This document shows positions 17,937 to 27,794 of a DNA stretch of 64,000 nt, piece after piece. The notes beneath the pieces were generated by a model. That model searched no databases, was not told the origin of the DNA, and saw nothing but the letters and a program-made list of their open reading frames with translations. The position numbers and the translations under genes are program-made. Where the stretch lies: the NCBI RefSeq assembly GCF_001422365.1, contig NZ_LMMT01000006.1, forward strand, positions 1-64,000. The letters run 5' to 3'. The stretch comes from Pseudorhodoferax sp. Leaf265 (GTDB lineage: Bacteria > Pseudomonadota > Gammaproteobacteria > Burkholderiales > Burkholderiaceae_C). The stretch's first letter is position 1, and each line of letters opens with the position of its first letter.

Positions 17937-19450
17937 GCAAAAATTCCCAGGCCTCCACTCGATTCGACCCCAGCACGGATCGCGATTACCGAATGCTGAT
18001 TGACGGCGAGTGGGTGTCTGCGCAAAGTGGCGAGACCTTCCGCTGTGTCGATCCCTACGAAAACCGAGAATGGGGCTGCGTCCCCTCGGCGCAAGCCGTG
18101 GACGTGGAACGGGCCGTGGGCGCGGCCCGTCGGGCGTTCGATACTGGGGGCTGGCCGATGACACCGCCAGGGCAACGGGCCGCGTTGCTGCGTCGCCTGG
18201 GTGACCTCATTGAACAGAACGCCGACGAGCTCGCAAGGATTCAGATCCAAGAAAACGGCAAGCTGCTCGGAGAGATGAGTCGTGGAACTTTCGCGCTGGG
18301 AGCCCATGCCCGCTATGTTGCCGGGCTGGTGGAGAACCTGCGCGGCGAGACCGTCGATACCGGCTTTCCGAACATGAGCACCAGCACCGTGCGAGAGCCG
18401 CTGGGCGTCGTTGCGGCTATCACGCCTTGGAATACGCCCTTGGGTCTGCTCGCCTGGAAGCTGTTCCCGGCATTGGGTGCCGGTTGCACATTGGTCATCA
18501 AGCCGTCCGAAGTCACGCCTACCTCGACTTTGCGTCTGGCAGAGCTCTGCATGCAGGCAGGTTTTCCAGCGGGAGTAGTGAACGTGGTCACCGGCTATGG
18601 TCGGACGGCCGGAGCCGCACTCGTGGCACACCCTGGCGTGGACAAGATTGCTTTCACGGGTTCGACCCAGGGCGGTCGTTCGATGCTGAGGGCTGCTGCG
18701 GATCGCATCGGACGCGTAACGCTAGAGCTTGGCGGGAAGTCGCCGAACATCGTATTTGCCGATGCCGACATCGACAACGCTGTGCACGGCGCTATGGCGG
18801 GGATCTTTGCGGCAACCGGCCAGACGTGCATGGGCGGCTCGCGGCTACTGGTGGAAGACGGCATCTACGAAGAGTTCACCCGCCGTCTCGCCACCGCTGC
18901 CGAGTCCCTGCGGCTCGGCGACCCCCTCGATCCGACGACCGAGGTCGGCCCCCTGGCTTGCAGTGCGCAACTGAACAAGGTGCTTGAGTACATCGGTATC
19001 GGCAAGTCCGAGGGCGCGCGGCTGCTGGCTGGTGGCGTACGCGACGAAGGCCCAACCACCCGGCGCGGGTTCTTCGTTCGTCCCACCGTGTTCTCCGACG
19101 TTGACAACAGCTCGTGCCTGGCACAGGAGGAGGTGTTTGGGCCCGTTGTGGCGGTGATGCGCTTCAAAGACGAGGCAGAAGCGCTGGCTCTTGCCAATGA
19201 CGTGGACTTCGGGCTTGCGGCTGCAGTGTGGACGCGCGATTCGGCTCGGGCTCATCGGATGGCGCGCCGGCTGCGTGCCGGAACGGTGTGGGTCAACACG
19301 TACCGCATGGTCCACCACACGATGCCCTTCGGCGGCTTCAAGCAAAGCGGCCTGGGCCGCGAGCTGGGCTCCCATGCCCTTGACGAGTACACCGAGACCA
19401 AGTCGATCTGGGTCGACCTTGGCAATCGCCAGACCTTCGGCCGCCGTTGA
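17933..19450 (+). CDS. NAD(P)-dependent aldehyde dehydrogenase
   Basis: 505 residues with the complete ALDH core: AITPWNTPLGLLAWK, FTGSTQGGRS, the general base Glu265 in LELGGKSPN and the nucleophile Cys299 in GQTCMGGS. It oxidises an aldehyde to the acid. In this operon it would follow P450 hydroxylation and SDR oxidation of a methyl or side-chain carbon, making the acid that the CoA-transferases could activate (inference). It overlaps the reductase gene by ATGA. Confidence 0.92.
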   Translation: MSKNSQASTRFDPSTDRDYRMLIDGEWVSAQSGETFRCVDPYENREWGCVPSAQAVDVERAVGAARRAFDTGGWPMTPPGQRAALLRRLGDLIEQNADELARIQIQENGKLLGEMSRGTFALGAHARYVAGLVENLRGETVDTGFPNMSTSTVREPLGVVAAITPWNTPLGLLAWKLFPALGAGCTLVIKPSEVTPTSTLRLAELCMQAGFPAGVVNVVTGYGRTAGAALVAHPGVDKIAFTGSTQGGRSMLRAAADRIGRVTLELGGKSPNIVFADADIDNAVHGAMAGIFAATGQTCMGGSRLLVEDGIYEEFTRRLATAAESLRLGDPLDPTTEVGPLACSAQLNKVLEYIGIGKSEGARLLAGGVRDEGPTTRRGFFVRPTVFSDVDNSSCLAQEEVFGPVVAVMRFKDEAEALALANDVDFGLAAAVWTRDSARAHRMARRLRAGTVWVNTYRMVHHTMPFGGFKQSGLGRELGSHALDEYTETKSIWVDLGNRQTFGRR

Positions 19451-19480
19451 GGCGCCTTCCACCGCAAAAAGGAGACAAGT

Positions 19481-20680
19481 ATGAGCGCACTGGCCGCAAC
19501 AGAGATCCCGGACCTGGCCAGCCAGGACACCTTCGTTGGCGGCGTTCCGCACGAAGCTTTCGACATGCTTCGGGGCATGCCCGGCCTCTATTGGCAGCCC
19601 GCCGAGCGTGGCACTCTCCGTGGCGGCTTCTGGGCCGTTACGAGGGCCAAAGACATCGCCGCGATCGAGAGCGATCCGGCAACCTTCACGTCCAATTACG
19701 GGCCCTACTTTCCGCTGCCGGGGAAGAATCCTGAGAACATTCTGTGGAACGATCCGCCCAAGCACGGCGAGCTGCGCAGGGGCGTGGCGAAGACCTTTGG
19801 GCCCCGGGTGGTTGCCAACTTCGACGGGTGGGTCAGGCCGATCGTGGCGGAGGCGCTGGACGCCTACATAGCCAAGGGCGGCGGTGACTTCGTATCGGAA
19901 GTGGCGGCGATGATTCCCTCCCGCGTCATGGCCAGGGTCATCGGCGTTCCGCGCGATGAGGAACTGCGAGTGGTGAAGTGGACGTTCGACATCTTTGCCG
20001 CAATGCAGGTGCCCGACGGCGGAAAGACATTCTGGACGGTGAACAACCCGATCCGCGACTACATGTGGGCATTGCGCGCCGCCAAGTTGCGCACACCGGC
20101 AGATGACATGGCCACGGCGCTCGCGCAATCGCACGAACGCGGAGAGTTGAGCGAGGGGGAGTACCGCTCGTTCACGAGCGTGCTCCTGCTGGCCGGTTTC
20201 GAGACCACGCATACCGCGATGGCGCAGGCGATGCGGATGATTTCGGAAGATGAGGCGATTGAGCGGATGGTCAATGATGCGGTAGCGTCCGGCACGACCG
20301 AAGCACTGATCGATGAGTTTCTGCGCTACATCACGCCGGCCATGAACATGGTGCGGGTTGCTACGCGGGACCTGGAGTTCGCCGGGACGAACATCCGCGA
20401 GGGCGACGTGATGCAGCTGTACTTCGTATCGGCGAATCGGGACTCTGAGGTTTTCGAGGAGCCGCACCGCTTCAACCCGGGGCGTCCGAAGAACAACCAT
20501 GTAGCTTTTGGCGGCGGTTGCCATGCCTGCCTGGGCGCACCTCTCGCGAAGCTGGAACTGCGCATCCTGTTTGAGGAGATGCACCGGCGCGGCGTTCTCC
20601 TGCGGCCCGACGGCGAGCCTAAGCGTGGCCGCAACACCATGATCAACCAGTTGCTTTCGCTGCCGTTGGCGGTGGCCTGA
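19481..20680 (+). CDS. Cytochrome P450 monooxygenase (class I, bacterial)
   Basis: 399 residues, soluble. The I-helix oxygen site is AGFETT (238-243), the K-helix motif is EFLR, and the heme loop is FGGGCHACLG with thiolate Cys350. The third I-helix position is Phe where His or Asp is more common. A strong ribosome site (AAAAAGGAG) precedes ATG 19481. With the ferredoxin and reductase genes upstream this makes a self-contained three-component monooxygenase, as in terpene-degrading operons. I cannot assign a CYP family. Confidence 0.93.
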   Translation: MSALAATEIPDLASQDTFVGGVPHEAFDMLRGMPGLYWQPAERGTLRGGFWAVTRAKDIAAIESDPATFTSNYGPYFPLPGKNPENILWNDPPKHGELRRGVAKTFGPRVVANFDGWVRPIVAEALDAYIAKGGGDFVSEVAAMIPSRVMARVIGVPRDEELRVVKWTFDIFAAMQVPDGGKTFWTVNNPIRDYMWALRAAKLRTPADDMATALAQSHERGELSEGEYRSFTSVLLLAGFETTHTAMAQAMRMISEDEAIERMVNDAVASGTTEALIDEFLRYITPAMNMVRVATRDLEFAGTNIREGDVMQLYFVSANRDSEVFEEPHRFNPGRPKNNHVAFGGGCHACLGAPLAKLELRILFEEMHRRGVLLRPDGEPKRGRNTMINQLLSLPLAVA

Positions 20681-20683
20681 GCC

Positions 20684-21529
20684 ATGAAGAAACTGGACAA
20701 CACGGTCGTCGTCGTTACCGGTGGAGCCACCGGAATCGGTCGTGCACTTGCGCTCGAAGCGGCGGCCCGTGGCGCAGCAGTGTTCATTGGCGATGTGCAG
20801 GATGCCCAAGCCACGGTGGATGCGATTGCCGCCGCGGGCGGCCAAGCCGAATGGCGACCTTGCGACATGACGCAGTATCCCGACGTCGCCGCCCTGGCAG
20901 CGCATGCCGTGGAGAGATTTGGCGGCATCAACGTGCTATGCAACAACGCCGGCCGGGGCGTCCCAGGGCCGATGCATGAGACGGACCCATCTGTGGCCCG
21001 CCAAGTGCTGGACGTCAATGTGCTCGGGCTGTTTCATGGCATCCATGCCTTCACGCCATACCTTCGAGCGACTGCCGCGAACGGCCGGCCCGCGTTCATC
21101 CTGAACACCGGGTCCGAACATTCGTTGGGCGTGCCGCCACATGTCGGGCCGATGAGCGTTTACACGGCCAGCAAGTTCGCAGCATTGGGGCTGACGGAAG
21201 CAGCGGCAAGGGACCTCGCTCCGCTCGGCATCAAGGTGTCGATCCTGACTCCGGGGTGGGTCCGCACTGAGCGCGTGGCAGCTTTGATCGGTACGTCAGC
21301 CGCGGCCGCAGCCCGCATAGAACCCTATGCGCAGGACTCGGCGGAGGTCGCTGCAAAGGCATTCGACGGCCTCTCTGCCGGGCACCTGATCATTGCGACG
21401 AATCCCGCCAGCCGTGAGTTCGCGATGACCCATGCCCGCCAGCTGATGGCAGAAGTCCAGCGCTTGCCGCAGCAGGCGCCAGAAGAAGCGGGTTTAGCGG
21501 CGAGTGGACGGTGCCCTTTCATGCGCTGA
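20684..21529 (+). CDS. Short-chain dehydrogenase/reductase
   Basis: 281 residues, classical SDR: TGGATGIG nucleotide motif, CNNAG, and catalytic Tyr/Lys in VYTASKFAALG. An acidic residue after the second strand (IGDVQD) favours NAD(H). It starts three bases after the P450 stop, so it belongs to the operon. It may oxidise the alcohol made by the P450 before the aldehyde dehydrogenase acts (inference). The C-terminal extension (EEAGLAASGRCPFMR) is unusual. Confidence 0.9.
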   Translation: MKKLDNTVVVVTGGATGIGRALALEAAARGAAVFIGDVQDAQATVDAIAAAGGQAEWRPCDMTQYPDVAALAAHAVERFGGINVLCNNAGRGVPGPMHETDPSVARQVLDVNVLGLFHGIHAFTPYLRATAANGRPAFILNTGSEHSLGVPPHVGPMSVYTASKFAALGLTEAAARDLAPLGIKVSILTPGWVRTERVAALIGTSAAAAARIEPYAQDSAEVAAKAFDGLSAGHLIIATNPASREFAMTHARQLMAEVQRLPQQAPEEAGLAASGRCPFMR

Positions 21530-21543
21530 AATCTCGACATGCC

Positions 21544-21861
21544 ATGACCACGCAGTTGGACAAGACCTGGCCGATCACGGGAGCCAGCGGGGGCTTTGGG
21601 TTTGCGGTGGCAGAACAGCTCCTGACCCCTGGTGATGGCGTAGCCGTCGGCTTACAGGCCCACCGCGGCGCTCCCCAGAAGGTGGCGAGAGCTATGACTG
21701 CCTGCGCAGACCTGCCACAAGCGCCGCGTCGTCTGGCCCTTGATGGTGCCTGCGCAGCCCGGCATTGGGCGCCGACGGCGCGCCTCGCGGCGGTCGAGGC
21801 GCAACAGGCGATCGGCTTGTCCACAGGCCTTGGCTGTTCGCCGGACCGCAGCCTGACCTAA
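21544..21861 (+). pseudogene. Truncated SDR remnant
   Basis: The first 35 or so residues (WPITGASGGFGFAVAEQLL) match the start of an SDR with its TGASxGFG dinucleotide motif. After that the sequence loses similarity, and there is no NNAG or YxxxK segment in the 105-residue frame. It is probably a decayed neighbour of the intact SDR just upstream. Confidence 0.6.
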
Positions 21862-21878
21862 CTCATCGAGGACCCAAA

Positions 21879-23081
21879 ATGACACTAGCTCAATACGCTG
21901 CCTTGGCCGCGGTCATGGCCCTGGCCGCCCATACGACCGCTTTCGCTCAGAAGAAATACGACCCTGGGGCGTCGGACAGCGAGATCAAGATCGGCAACAC
22001 CGCACCTTATTCGGGAGCGCTATCAAGCGCCAGTTCTGGCCCGAAAGCGATGAAGGCGTACTTCGACAAGGTCAACGACGAAGGAGGCATCAACGGCCGA
22101 AAAATCGTCTTTGTGTCACGGGACGATGGTTACAGCCCGCCCAGGACGGTGGAGCAAACACGCCGGTTGGTGGAGCAGGAGCAGGCGCTCATGATCGTCG
22201 CGTCAATCGGCAGTCCAACCAGCGCTGCGGTGCAGAAGTACATGAACGCGAAGAAGCTCCCGCAGCTGTTTGTTGCGTCGGGCACGCGCAAGTGGGGGGA
22301 TCCGAAGGCCTTCCCCTACTCTATGGGCTTCACGCCCAGCTACTACAGCGAGGCCCGCATCTTTGCGCAGTACCTTCTGGACAACAAACCGCAGGCAAAG
22401 ATCGCTGTGTTCCACCAGAACGATGACGTTGGGAAAGAGTTCTTGGCTGGTTTGAAGGAGGGGCTCGGTACCAAGGCCAAGTCCATGATTGTGGGCCTTG
22501 CGAGCTACGAATTCACCGACCCGACCGTCGACAGCCAGATCATCGCCTTGAAGGCGTCGGGAGCCGACACGTTGCTCAACGTCTCGTTCGGAAAATCCGC
22601 CTCGCAGGCCATTCGCAAGACCGCGGAGTTGGGATGGAAACCGACCCACTACCTGATCAACGCGTCGAGTTCGATTGGCGGCGTCCTGCAGCCGGCCGGC
22701 CTGGATAGCGCCGTTGGCCTCATCAGCGCAAACTTCTTTCGAGATGCTTCCGATCCGCAATGGCAGAGGGGCAAGGAATACGATGATTTCGTGGCATGGG
22801 CGCGCAAGTACAACCCCCACGCAGATCTTAAGGACTGGCTGGTGGTCTGGGGCTACACGGTTGCACAGGCCACGGTGCAGGTGATCCGACAAGCCGGGGA
22901 CAACCTCACACACGACAACATCATGCGGCAGGCCGCCAACCTCGATGTGGCGCTGCCCATGCTGCTGCCCGGCATCAGCGTAACGACGAGCGCTGACGAC
23001 TACCTTCCGCTGGAACGCATGAAGATGATGCGCTTCAACGGAACCTACTGGGAGCTGTTCGGAAAGGTCTATGGGCGCTGA
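21879..23081 (+). CDS. Branched-chain amino-acid-type ABC substrate-binding protein
   Basis: 400 residues of the periplasmic type I LivJ/K-like family. The signal peptide (about 1-23, ending AFA) precedes DSEIKIGNTAPYSGALS, GGINGRKIVF, VEQEQALMIVASIGSPTSAA and IAVFHQNDDVGKEF. In catabolic operons such proteins often bind aromatic or other carboxylates rather than amino acids. No permease or ATPase genes adjoin it; the only Liv ATPase sequence in the window is the broken fragment at 7253. It needs partners elsewhere, or it is an orphan. Confidence 0.9.
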   Translation: MTLAQYAALAAVMALAAHTTAFAQKKYDPGASDSEIKIGNTAPYSGALSSASSGPKAMKAYFDKVNDEGGINGRKIVFVSRDDGYSPPRTVEQTRRLVEQEQALMIVASIGSPTSAAVQKYMNAKKLPQLFVASGTRKWGDPKAFPYSMGFTPSYYSEARIFAQYLLDNKPQAKIAVFHQNDDVGKEFLAGLKEGLGTKAKSMIVGLASYEFTDPTVDSQIIALKASGADTLLNVSFGKSASQAIRKTAELGWKPTHYLINASSSIGGVLQPAGLDSAVGLISANFFRDASDPQWQRGKEYDDFVAWARKYNPHADLKDWLVVWGYTVAQATVQVIRQAGDNLTHDNIMRQAANLDVALPMLLPGISVTTSADDYLPLERMKMMRFNGTYWELFGKVYGR

Positions 23082-23234
23082 CACAGCCGCGATGGCCTTG
23101 AACCGCCGCGTGCCTGTTGCAGATCTATGCGGCGACCGTTCTTCGCTGCGCAACGTGGAAACCCCGCAGGCACAGCCACATCGACCAGCATCGCATGGCG
23201 TGCGGCCCCTGCAGCGGCCAGCACTGTATCCCAA

Positions 23235-23459
23235 AGATCCGGGCAAGATCATCGGTGGAATGTACAAGGCCGAAAAATCCATCGGCGTAGCGCGTGGGAG
23301 ACCAAGGAACGTGGAGCCGGCGACGCTGCAGTGGGTGGCAAGGTTCAACCACCAGCGCTTGCTCGAATTCATTGGATGCCGAGCGCGAGGCCAACTACCA
23401 TCGAATTCTTGAGCGGCATGCCACGTCGGCCGGACCCAAGACGCCGGCGTTCCGTTAGA
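23235..23459 (+). pseudogene. IS3-family transposase C-terminal relic with frameshift
   Basis: One frame gives MYKAEKSIG, then VEPATLQWVARFNHQRLLEF (to about 23370), the usual end region of an IS3 OrfB. A shifted frame continues [18 protein letters not shown] (23378-23431), again typical. A frameshift and loss of the 5' part make it inactive. It lies between the binding-protein gene and the second chemoreceptor. Confidence 0.75.
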
Positions 23460-23541
23460 CCCCGGGGCGGTTCAGCTTGATGGTCGCGCTGCGCCGACGT
23501 TCATCCAGTGGCAACAACGTTCACACAACAGAGGCAACACA

Positions 23542-25323
23542 GTGAATCTAGTCACCTCTCCCCTCAAAGTCTCGACTCGCCTGGCGCTGAGCTTTGGCGC
23601 GATCACCGTCATCGGGATTGCGATCGCCGTGTACGGAGCTGTCTCGCTCAAAGCTCTCAGCGGCGATGTCAATGAACTGGCCCACAACCGCATGGTCAAG
23701 ATGGGAAAGCTAGCCGAGCTCAAAGACAGCTACAGCGCCATCGCCCAATCGAGCCGCAACGTCATCATCAGCGACGATGCAGCTTTTCGCTCAGACGAAA
23801 GGAAGAAGATCGTCGATTTACGCGTTCAGAACTCGGCAATCCTCGGTGAACTGGAGAAGTCGATCAGCCAACCCGAGGACCGCGAGCGGCTGAAGATCAT
23901 CACTGACAACAGAAGCGCCTACAACGACGGTGTCGATCGTGCGATCGAGCTCGCCGTAAAAGGCGACAAGGTCGCCGGCGGTGCACAGCTCTTCGGCCAG
24001 ACCCGGATCTTGCAGACCATGATCTTCAAGGCAGCTGACGATCTGAGCGACGTGCAGGGTGTGCGAGCCAACTCCCTTGCGGTCAAGGCAGAGCGGATTG
24101 CTGGCTTCTCCATGCTGCTGATGACGGGTCTCGCTCTACTGATGGGGGCCATTGGTGCGGTAGTGGCATGGCTGCTGTCGCGCAGCCTACACCGGGCGCT
24201 GGGTGCGGAACCCGCCGAGCTGTCCAGCGCGGCAGGCCGTGTGGCCGACGGTGACCTGAGCCAACCCCTGGCCGTGCGCGACGGCGACGGCACGAGCGTG
24301 ATGGCCGCCATGGCACGTATGCAGGCGTCGCTCAACGAAGTGGTTGGTACCGTGCGCGGAAGTTCGGAGAACGTGGCCACCGCCAGCGCTCAGATCGCCC
24401 AGGGCAACCAAGATCTGAGTCAACGTACCGAGGAGCAAGCCAGCGCCCTGGAGCAGACCGCAGCCACCATGGACGAACTCGGTTCAACGGTACGCAACAC
24501 CGCCGACAACGCACAGCAGGCGAACCAGCTCGCGCGCAGTGCATCCAGCGTCGCGACGCGGGGTGGCGAGGTCGTCGGGCAGGTGGTGGACACCATGAAG
24601 GCGATCAACGAGAGCTCGACCAAGGTCGCCGACATCACCGGCGTGATCGACAGCATCGCCTTTCAGACCAACATCCTGGCGCTGAACGCCGCCGTCGAAG
24701 CGGCGCGCGCTGGCGAACAAGGGCGCGGTTTCGCCGTTGTGGCCAGCGAGGTGCGCAGCCTCGCGCAGCGCAGTGCCGAGGCGGCCAAGGAGATCAAGAT
24801 CTTGATCGGCGGAAGTGTCAAACACGTGGAGCGAGGCACCTCACTGGTGGCTGAGGCGGGGCAGACGATGGACGAGATCGTAGGTGCGATCCAGCGCGTC
24901 TCGGACATCGTGGGCGAGATCAGCGAGGCGACCAAGGAACAGAGCACCGGCGTCAGCCAAGTGGGGGAGGCGGTGTCCCAGATGGACAAGGTCACGCAGC
25001 AGAATGCCGCGCTCGTGGAAGAGAGCGCTGCCGCGGCGGCAAGTCTCAAGGGTCAAGCCGAGCAGTTGGTACAGGCTGTTGCTGTGTTTAGATTGGATCG
25101 CGGGAATGCTGGGCCCACGTTCGATCATGGCACAGCGGCATCTGCCCTGACACGAGCGCGCGCGCCTAACGCCGAACACCGCGGTCCAGATCGGCAGGTG
25201 AGCGTGGCCGGCCCGCTTCTCAAGAGCAGGACCGCTGCGACGCCGCTCGCCATCAAGGCTGCAGCCACGGCCGGCAAGCCAACCACCGCCAAGTCCGGTG
25301 CGGACGACTGGCAGTCGTTCTGA
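23542..25323 (+). CDS. Methyl-accepting chemotaxis protein with CheR-docking tail
   Basis: 593 residues: membrane helices at about 12-35 and 190-212, a four-helix-bundle sensor, HAMP and a long signalling rod with the conserved tip [21 protein letters not shown] flexible linker leads to the terminal DDWQSF, which fits the xWxxF pentapeptide that tethers CheR/CheB in high-abundance receptors. The start is GTG 23542. The signalling domain is very similar to that of the 5681 receptor, but the sensor domain differs. Relics of IS3 and IS1380 elements flank the gene. Confidence 0.92.
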   Translation: MNLVTSPLKVSTRLALSFGAITVIGIAIAVYGAVSLKALSGDVNELAHNRMVKMGKLAELKDSYSAIAQSSRNVIISDDAAFRSDERKKIVDLRVQNSAILGELEKSISQPEDRERLKIITDNRSAYNDGVDRAIELAVKGDKVAGGAQLFGQTRILQTMIFKAADDLSDVQGVRANSLAVKAERIAGFSMLLMTGLALLMGAIGAVVAWLLSRSLHRALGAEPAELSSAAGRVADGDLSQPLAVRDGDGTSVMAAMARMQASLNEVVGTVRGSSENVATASAQIAQGNQDLSQRTEEQASALEQTAATMDELGSTVRNTADNAQQANQLARSASSVATRGGEVVGQVVDTMKAINESSTKVADITGVIDSIAFQTNILALNAAVEAARAGEQGRGFAVVASEVRSLAQRSAEAAKEIKILIGGSVKHVERGTSLVAEAGQTMDEIVGAIQRVSDIVGEISEATKEQSTGVSQVGEAVSQMDKVTQQNAALVEESAAAAASLKGQAEQLVQAVAVFRLDRGNAGPTFDHGTAASALTRARAPNAEHRGPDRQVSVAGPLLKSRTAATPLAIKAAATAGKPTTAKSGADDWQSF

Positions 25324-25699
25324 TGGCGGCGCTTGCGCCGTCTGCCACCCATTGAATCCACAGAAAAGTTTGAACACCATCATTGACGCGCCCCAAAGTG
25401 GCTACATCATTCGCTGGCCGTCACTAGGCGCGGCCACTAGGTCGAACCTGCCGGCGATACCGACAGAGCCGCTACCCTTCCCCTGGGCTGAGTACCACGG
25501 TATCGACATACAGCGGACCAAGAAGTCCGGTGCTACGGAACTCATGCACGCATCCGCTCCGCCGCTGCCTCGGCAAGCTGCATGCGGACAAGAGACACGA
25601 TTCCGCGCGATGCCGCGCACCTCCAGCGCGGTGGGCATCAAGGACGGCACAACTTGCAAGGGCATCGAGTACAAATGCCGACATTGGCCTCATTCGGGT
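25324..25699. other. Intergenic stretch without recognised gene
   Basis: About 375 bases between the chemoreceptor and the IS1380 relic. Open frames on both strands show no recognisable protein. Confidence 0.5.
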
Positions 25700-26330
25700 C
25701 ATCAATGACACGGCTAGCTAGCATCGCCGCGTTGGTGTGGTCGTGTCAGGTCGGTTGCAGACGCACCACCTTGATACCCCGTGAGGTCAGCACGCCAGGG
25801 GCCGCGCGCGGCCCGCTCTATGGGGCCAGCGCCAGCGCGTCGTTGGCGAGCATCTCGCGCATGGGGTGGTTTGACATCAGCATCACAACGCGGCGGGTGT
25901 CGCGCATGGCGGCGCAGGTTGACCATCAGCGTGTAAGCCAGAGCAGCAACCTCAGCTAGTTGGACCAGAACCGCTAGCAGCTGGTGCGCCGACCGATCAC
26001 GTTCAGCTGGGCTTCCTAAGTGCGTTCTTCGCCTCGCTGTGGGTGCAGTAGCGTTGCTCGTAGAACCGCCAGAGCAGTCGCTCTCGGCGATGCTGCGTAC
26101 TGCACGGGGTTGCACACCGCTATGTCGGCAGCACCGGCGCGGCCACAGCCCGTTCGGCTCTTCCTGGGAAGTGCCGCCTTGACATAGGCCACCAGGCCGT
26201 GGCGACCGTTTGGGCAAGAATCGTGGGTCTGAGTCAGTGCACACCGATTCACGCACAGCCTGAACTTCGAATCGGTTTTGGCTTATGCATGGCGTTGCGG
26301 CGCGGCTCTCATGCCAGTCCTCTGGTGGGC
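25700..26330 (-). pseudogene. Degenerate IS1380-family transposase
   Basis: Pieces of one transposase appear in different minus-strand frames: a YEQRYCTHSEA-like segment, then DRSAHQLLA, LAEVAALAYTLMVNLRR and finally MRDTRRVVMLMSNHPMRE. This order matches the C-terminal part of IS1380 transposases. Multiple frameshifts and stops break it. No terminal repeats were identified. It shows past insertion between the chemoreceptor and the Bug/racemase operon. Confidence 0.65.
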
Positions 26331-26810
26331 CGCCGTCTGCCGAGCCGCCGGCGCGACGCATGCTGAGGGGCAGCCTTAGGCTGGACCAGCGCGGCTTCGC
26401 GCTGAATGTTTGAGGTCAGGCCGCGCCGCGCAGGCGCGGATGTCGTCGCGTGGAACAGCTTGGTCGCGCATCGTGCTCAGCTGCAGATCAACGTCCTCCA
26501 TGAAAAATCGTCCTCGGTACCGCCCGATCGCCGACGACAGACGCGTCCGCATTGAAGTGCAGTTCAATGGCTTGCGCTAGTACAAATATTTTCTAAAGCT
26601 CGAGCGCCCAATGTGCACTCGCCGTGACTTTTTACTGCCCTCCCTGAGAAAATTTCGTTGGTGGAGCCTTCCTTGTTCCATAAAAATCTGTCACAAATGG
26701 ATTGTCTTTGTGCCCGGGAGTCGCCGTAACGCTGAATCCTGGTCCATAGGGACCGATGAAAATTCGGTTGCTCCAGCGAAAAACCACAGCCAAAAAATTT
26801 TGGAGACGCT
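26331..26810. other. Intergenic leader of the Bug/racemase operon
   Basis: About 480 bases, AT-richer than the rest near 26570-26800. No gene recognised. It probably carries the promoter for the operon starting at 26811; no convincing box was identified. Confidence 0.45.
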
Positions 26811-27794
26811 ATGAGAATACTCAGGGACATCGCGGGGGCGACACTTGTCGTCGGCGCACTCAGCATATCGCTTGCCAATGCACAACCGGCTCACGAATAT
26901 CCAAACAGACCAATCAAATTGATCGCCCCTGCGCCGCCTGGCGGTGCTTACGACTATGTCGCACGCACCGTCGCGGATGGACTGCAGAAGGCTTGGGGAC
27001 AGCCGGTGGTCGTAGAGAATCGCGCCGGCGCCGGCGGTGTCATCGGCGTGGAAGCGGCGGCCAGATCTCCAGGCGACGGCTATACCCTTCTAATCGGATC
27101 AACGGGGCCATTCTCCGTCAGCCAGAGGTTAATCAAGAATCTCCGGTACGACCCTGTCAAGGATTTCTCTCCCATTGGACGGATCGCCATCATGCCGAGC
27201 TATCTTGTTGTCAATGAGAACGTGCCGGCCAAGACGACCGAAGAGTTTGTTGCCTACGCAAAGGCACATCCAGGCAAGCTTTCCTACGCTTCCACGGGCA
27301 ACGGATTTTCACAGTTCACTAACGTCGAACTTCTGAAAAGCATGGCCGGCCTCCACATTGTTCCGGTGTCGTATCGTGGGAGCGGCCCCGCGCTCACCGA
27401 CCTTCTCGGCAGACAGGTGGACATGATGATCGAACTCGGGCCTCAGGCAATCCCGTACATCAAGGCAGGAAAGCTGCGAGTCCTCGCGTCTACTACCAAA
27501 AAACGGACGGACGCAATGCCCGATGTGCCGACGTTGGACGAAAGCGGAGTTCCGGGTTTCGAAGCCTCCACGTGGTTCGCCTTGTATGCGCCAGCGGGGA
27601 CGCCGCCGCACATAGTTGCCAAACTGCACTCTGAGATGTCCAGGATTTTCAGCACATCGGAACTGAAGGCCAGGATGGCCACTGTAGGGGCAGAAGTCGC
27701 CATCACCAGTGCCCAAGAGCTCGTCACCTTCCAGGCGTCCGAAACAAAAAAGTGGACCGCGGTGATCGACAAGGCAGGCATCCAGCCTGAATGA
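26811..27794 (+). CDS. Bug-family periplasmic solute receptor
   Basis: 327 residues. The signal peptide ends near LANAQP (about 24). The family core follows: YPNRPIKLIAPAPPGGAYD, NRAGAGGVIGVEAA, VSYRGSGPALTDLL and MPDVPTLDESG. A GGAG ribosome site precedes ATG 26811. The stop overlaps the start of the racemase-like gene by ATGA, an unusually tight link between a receptor and a CoA-ester enzyme. The ligand may be a branched carboxylic acid (inference). Confidence 0.9.
   Translation: MRILRDIAGATLVVGALSISLANAQPAHEYPNRPIKLIAPAPPGGAYDYVARTVADGLQKAWGQPVVVENRAGAGGVIGVEAAARSPGDGYTLLIGSTGPFSVSQRLIKNLRYDPVKDFSPIGRIAIMPSYLVVNENVPAKTTEEFVAYAKAHPGKLSYASTGNGFSQFTNVELLKSMAGLHIVPVSYRGSGPALTDLLGRQVDMMIELGPQAIPYIKAGKLRVLASTTKKRTDAMPDVPTLDESGVPGFEASTWFALYAPAGTPPHIVAKLHSEMSRIFSTSELKARMATVGAEVAITSAQELVTFQASETKKWTAVIDKAGIQPE

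Noticed and set aside
18845-20905. Very long minus-strand open frame (686 codons) across the ALDH, P450 and SDR genes
   Set aside because: It lies opposite three well-supported genes, has no family resemblance and is His/Arg-rich as expected for an antisense frame in GC-rich DNA.
22203-23372. Minus-strand frame of 389 codons opposite the Liv-type binding protein
   Set aside because: Antisense to an intact binding-protein gene and without motifs.
26662-26676. Second sigma-54-like sequence (TGGAGCCTTCCTTGT) upstream of the Bug gene at 26811
   Set aside because: The essential GC of the -12 element is GT, and no sigma-54 activator gene is nearby, so the match is too weak to list.
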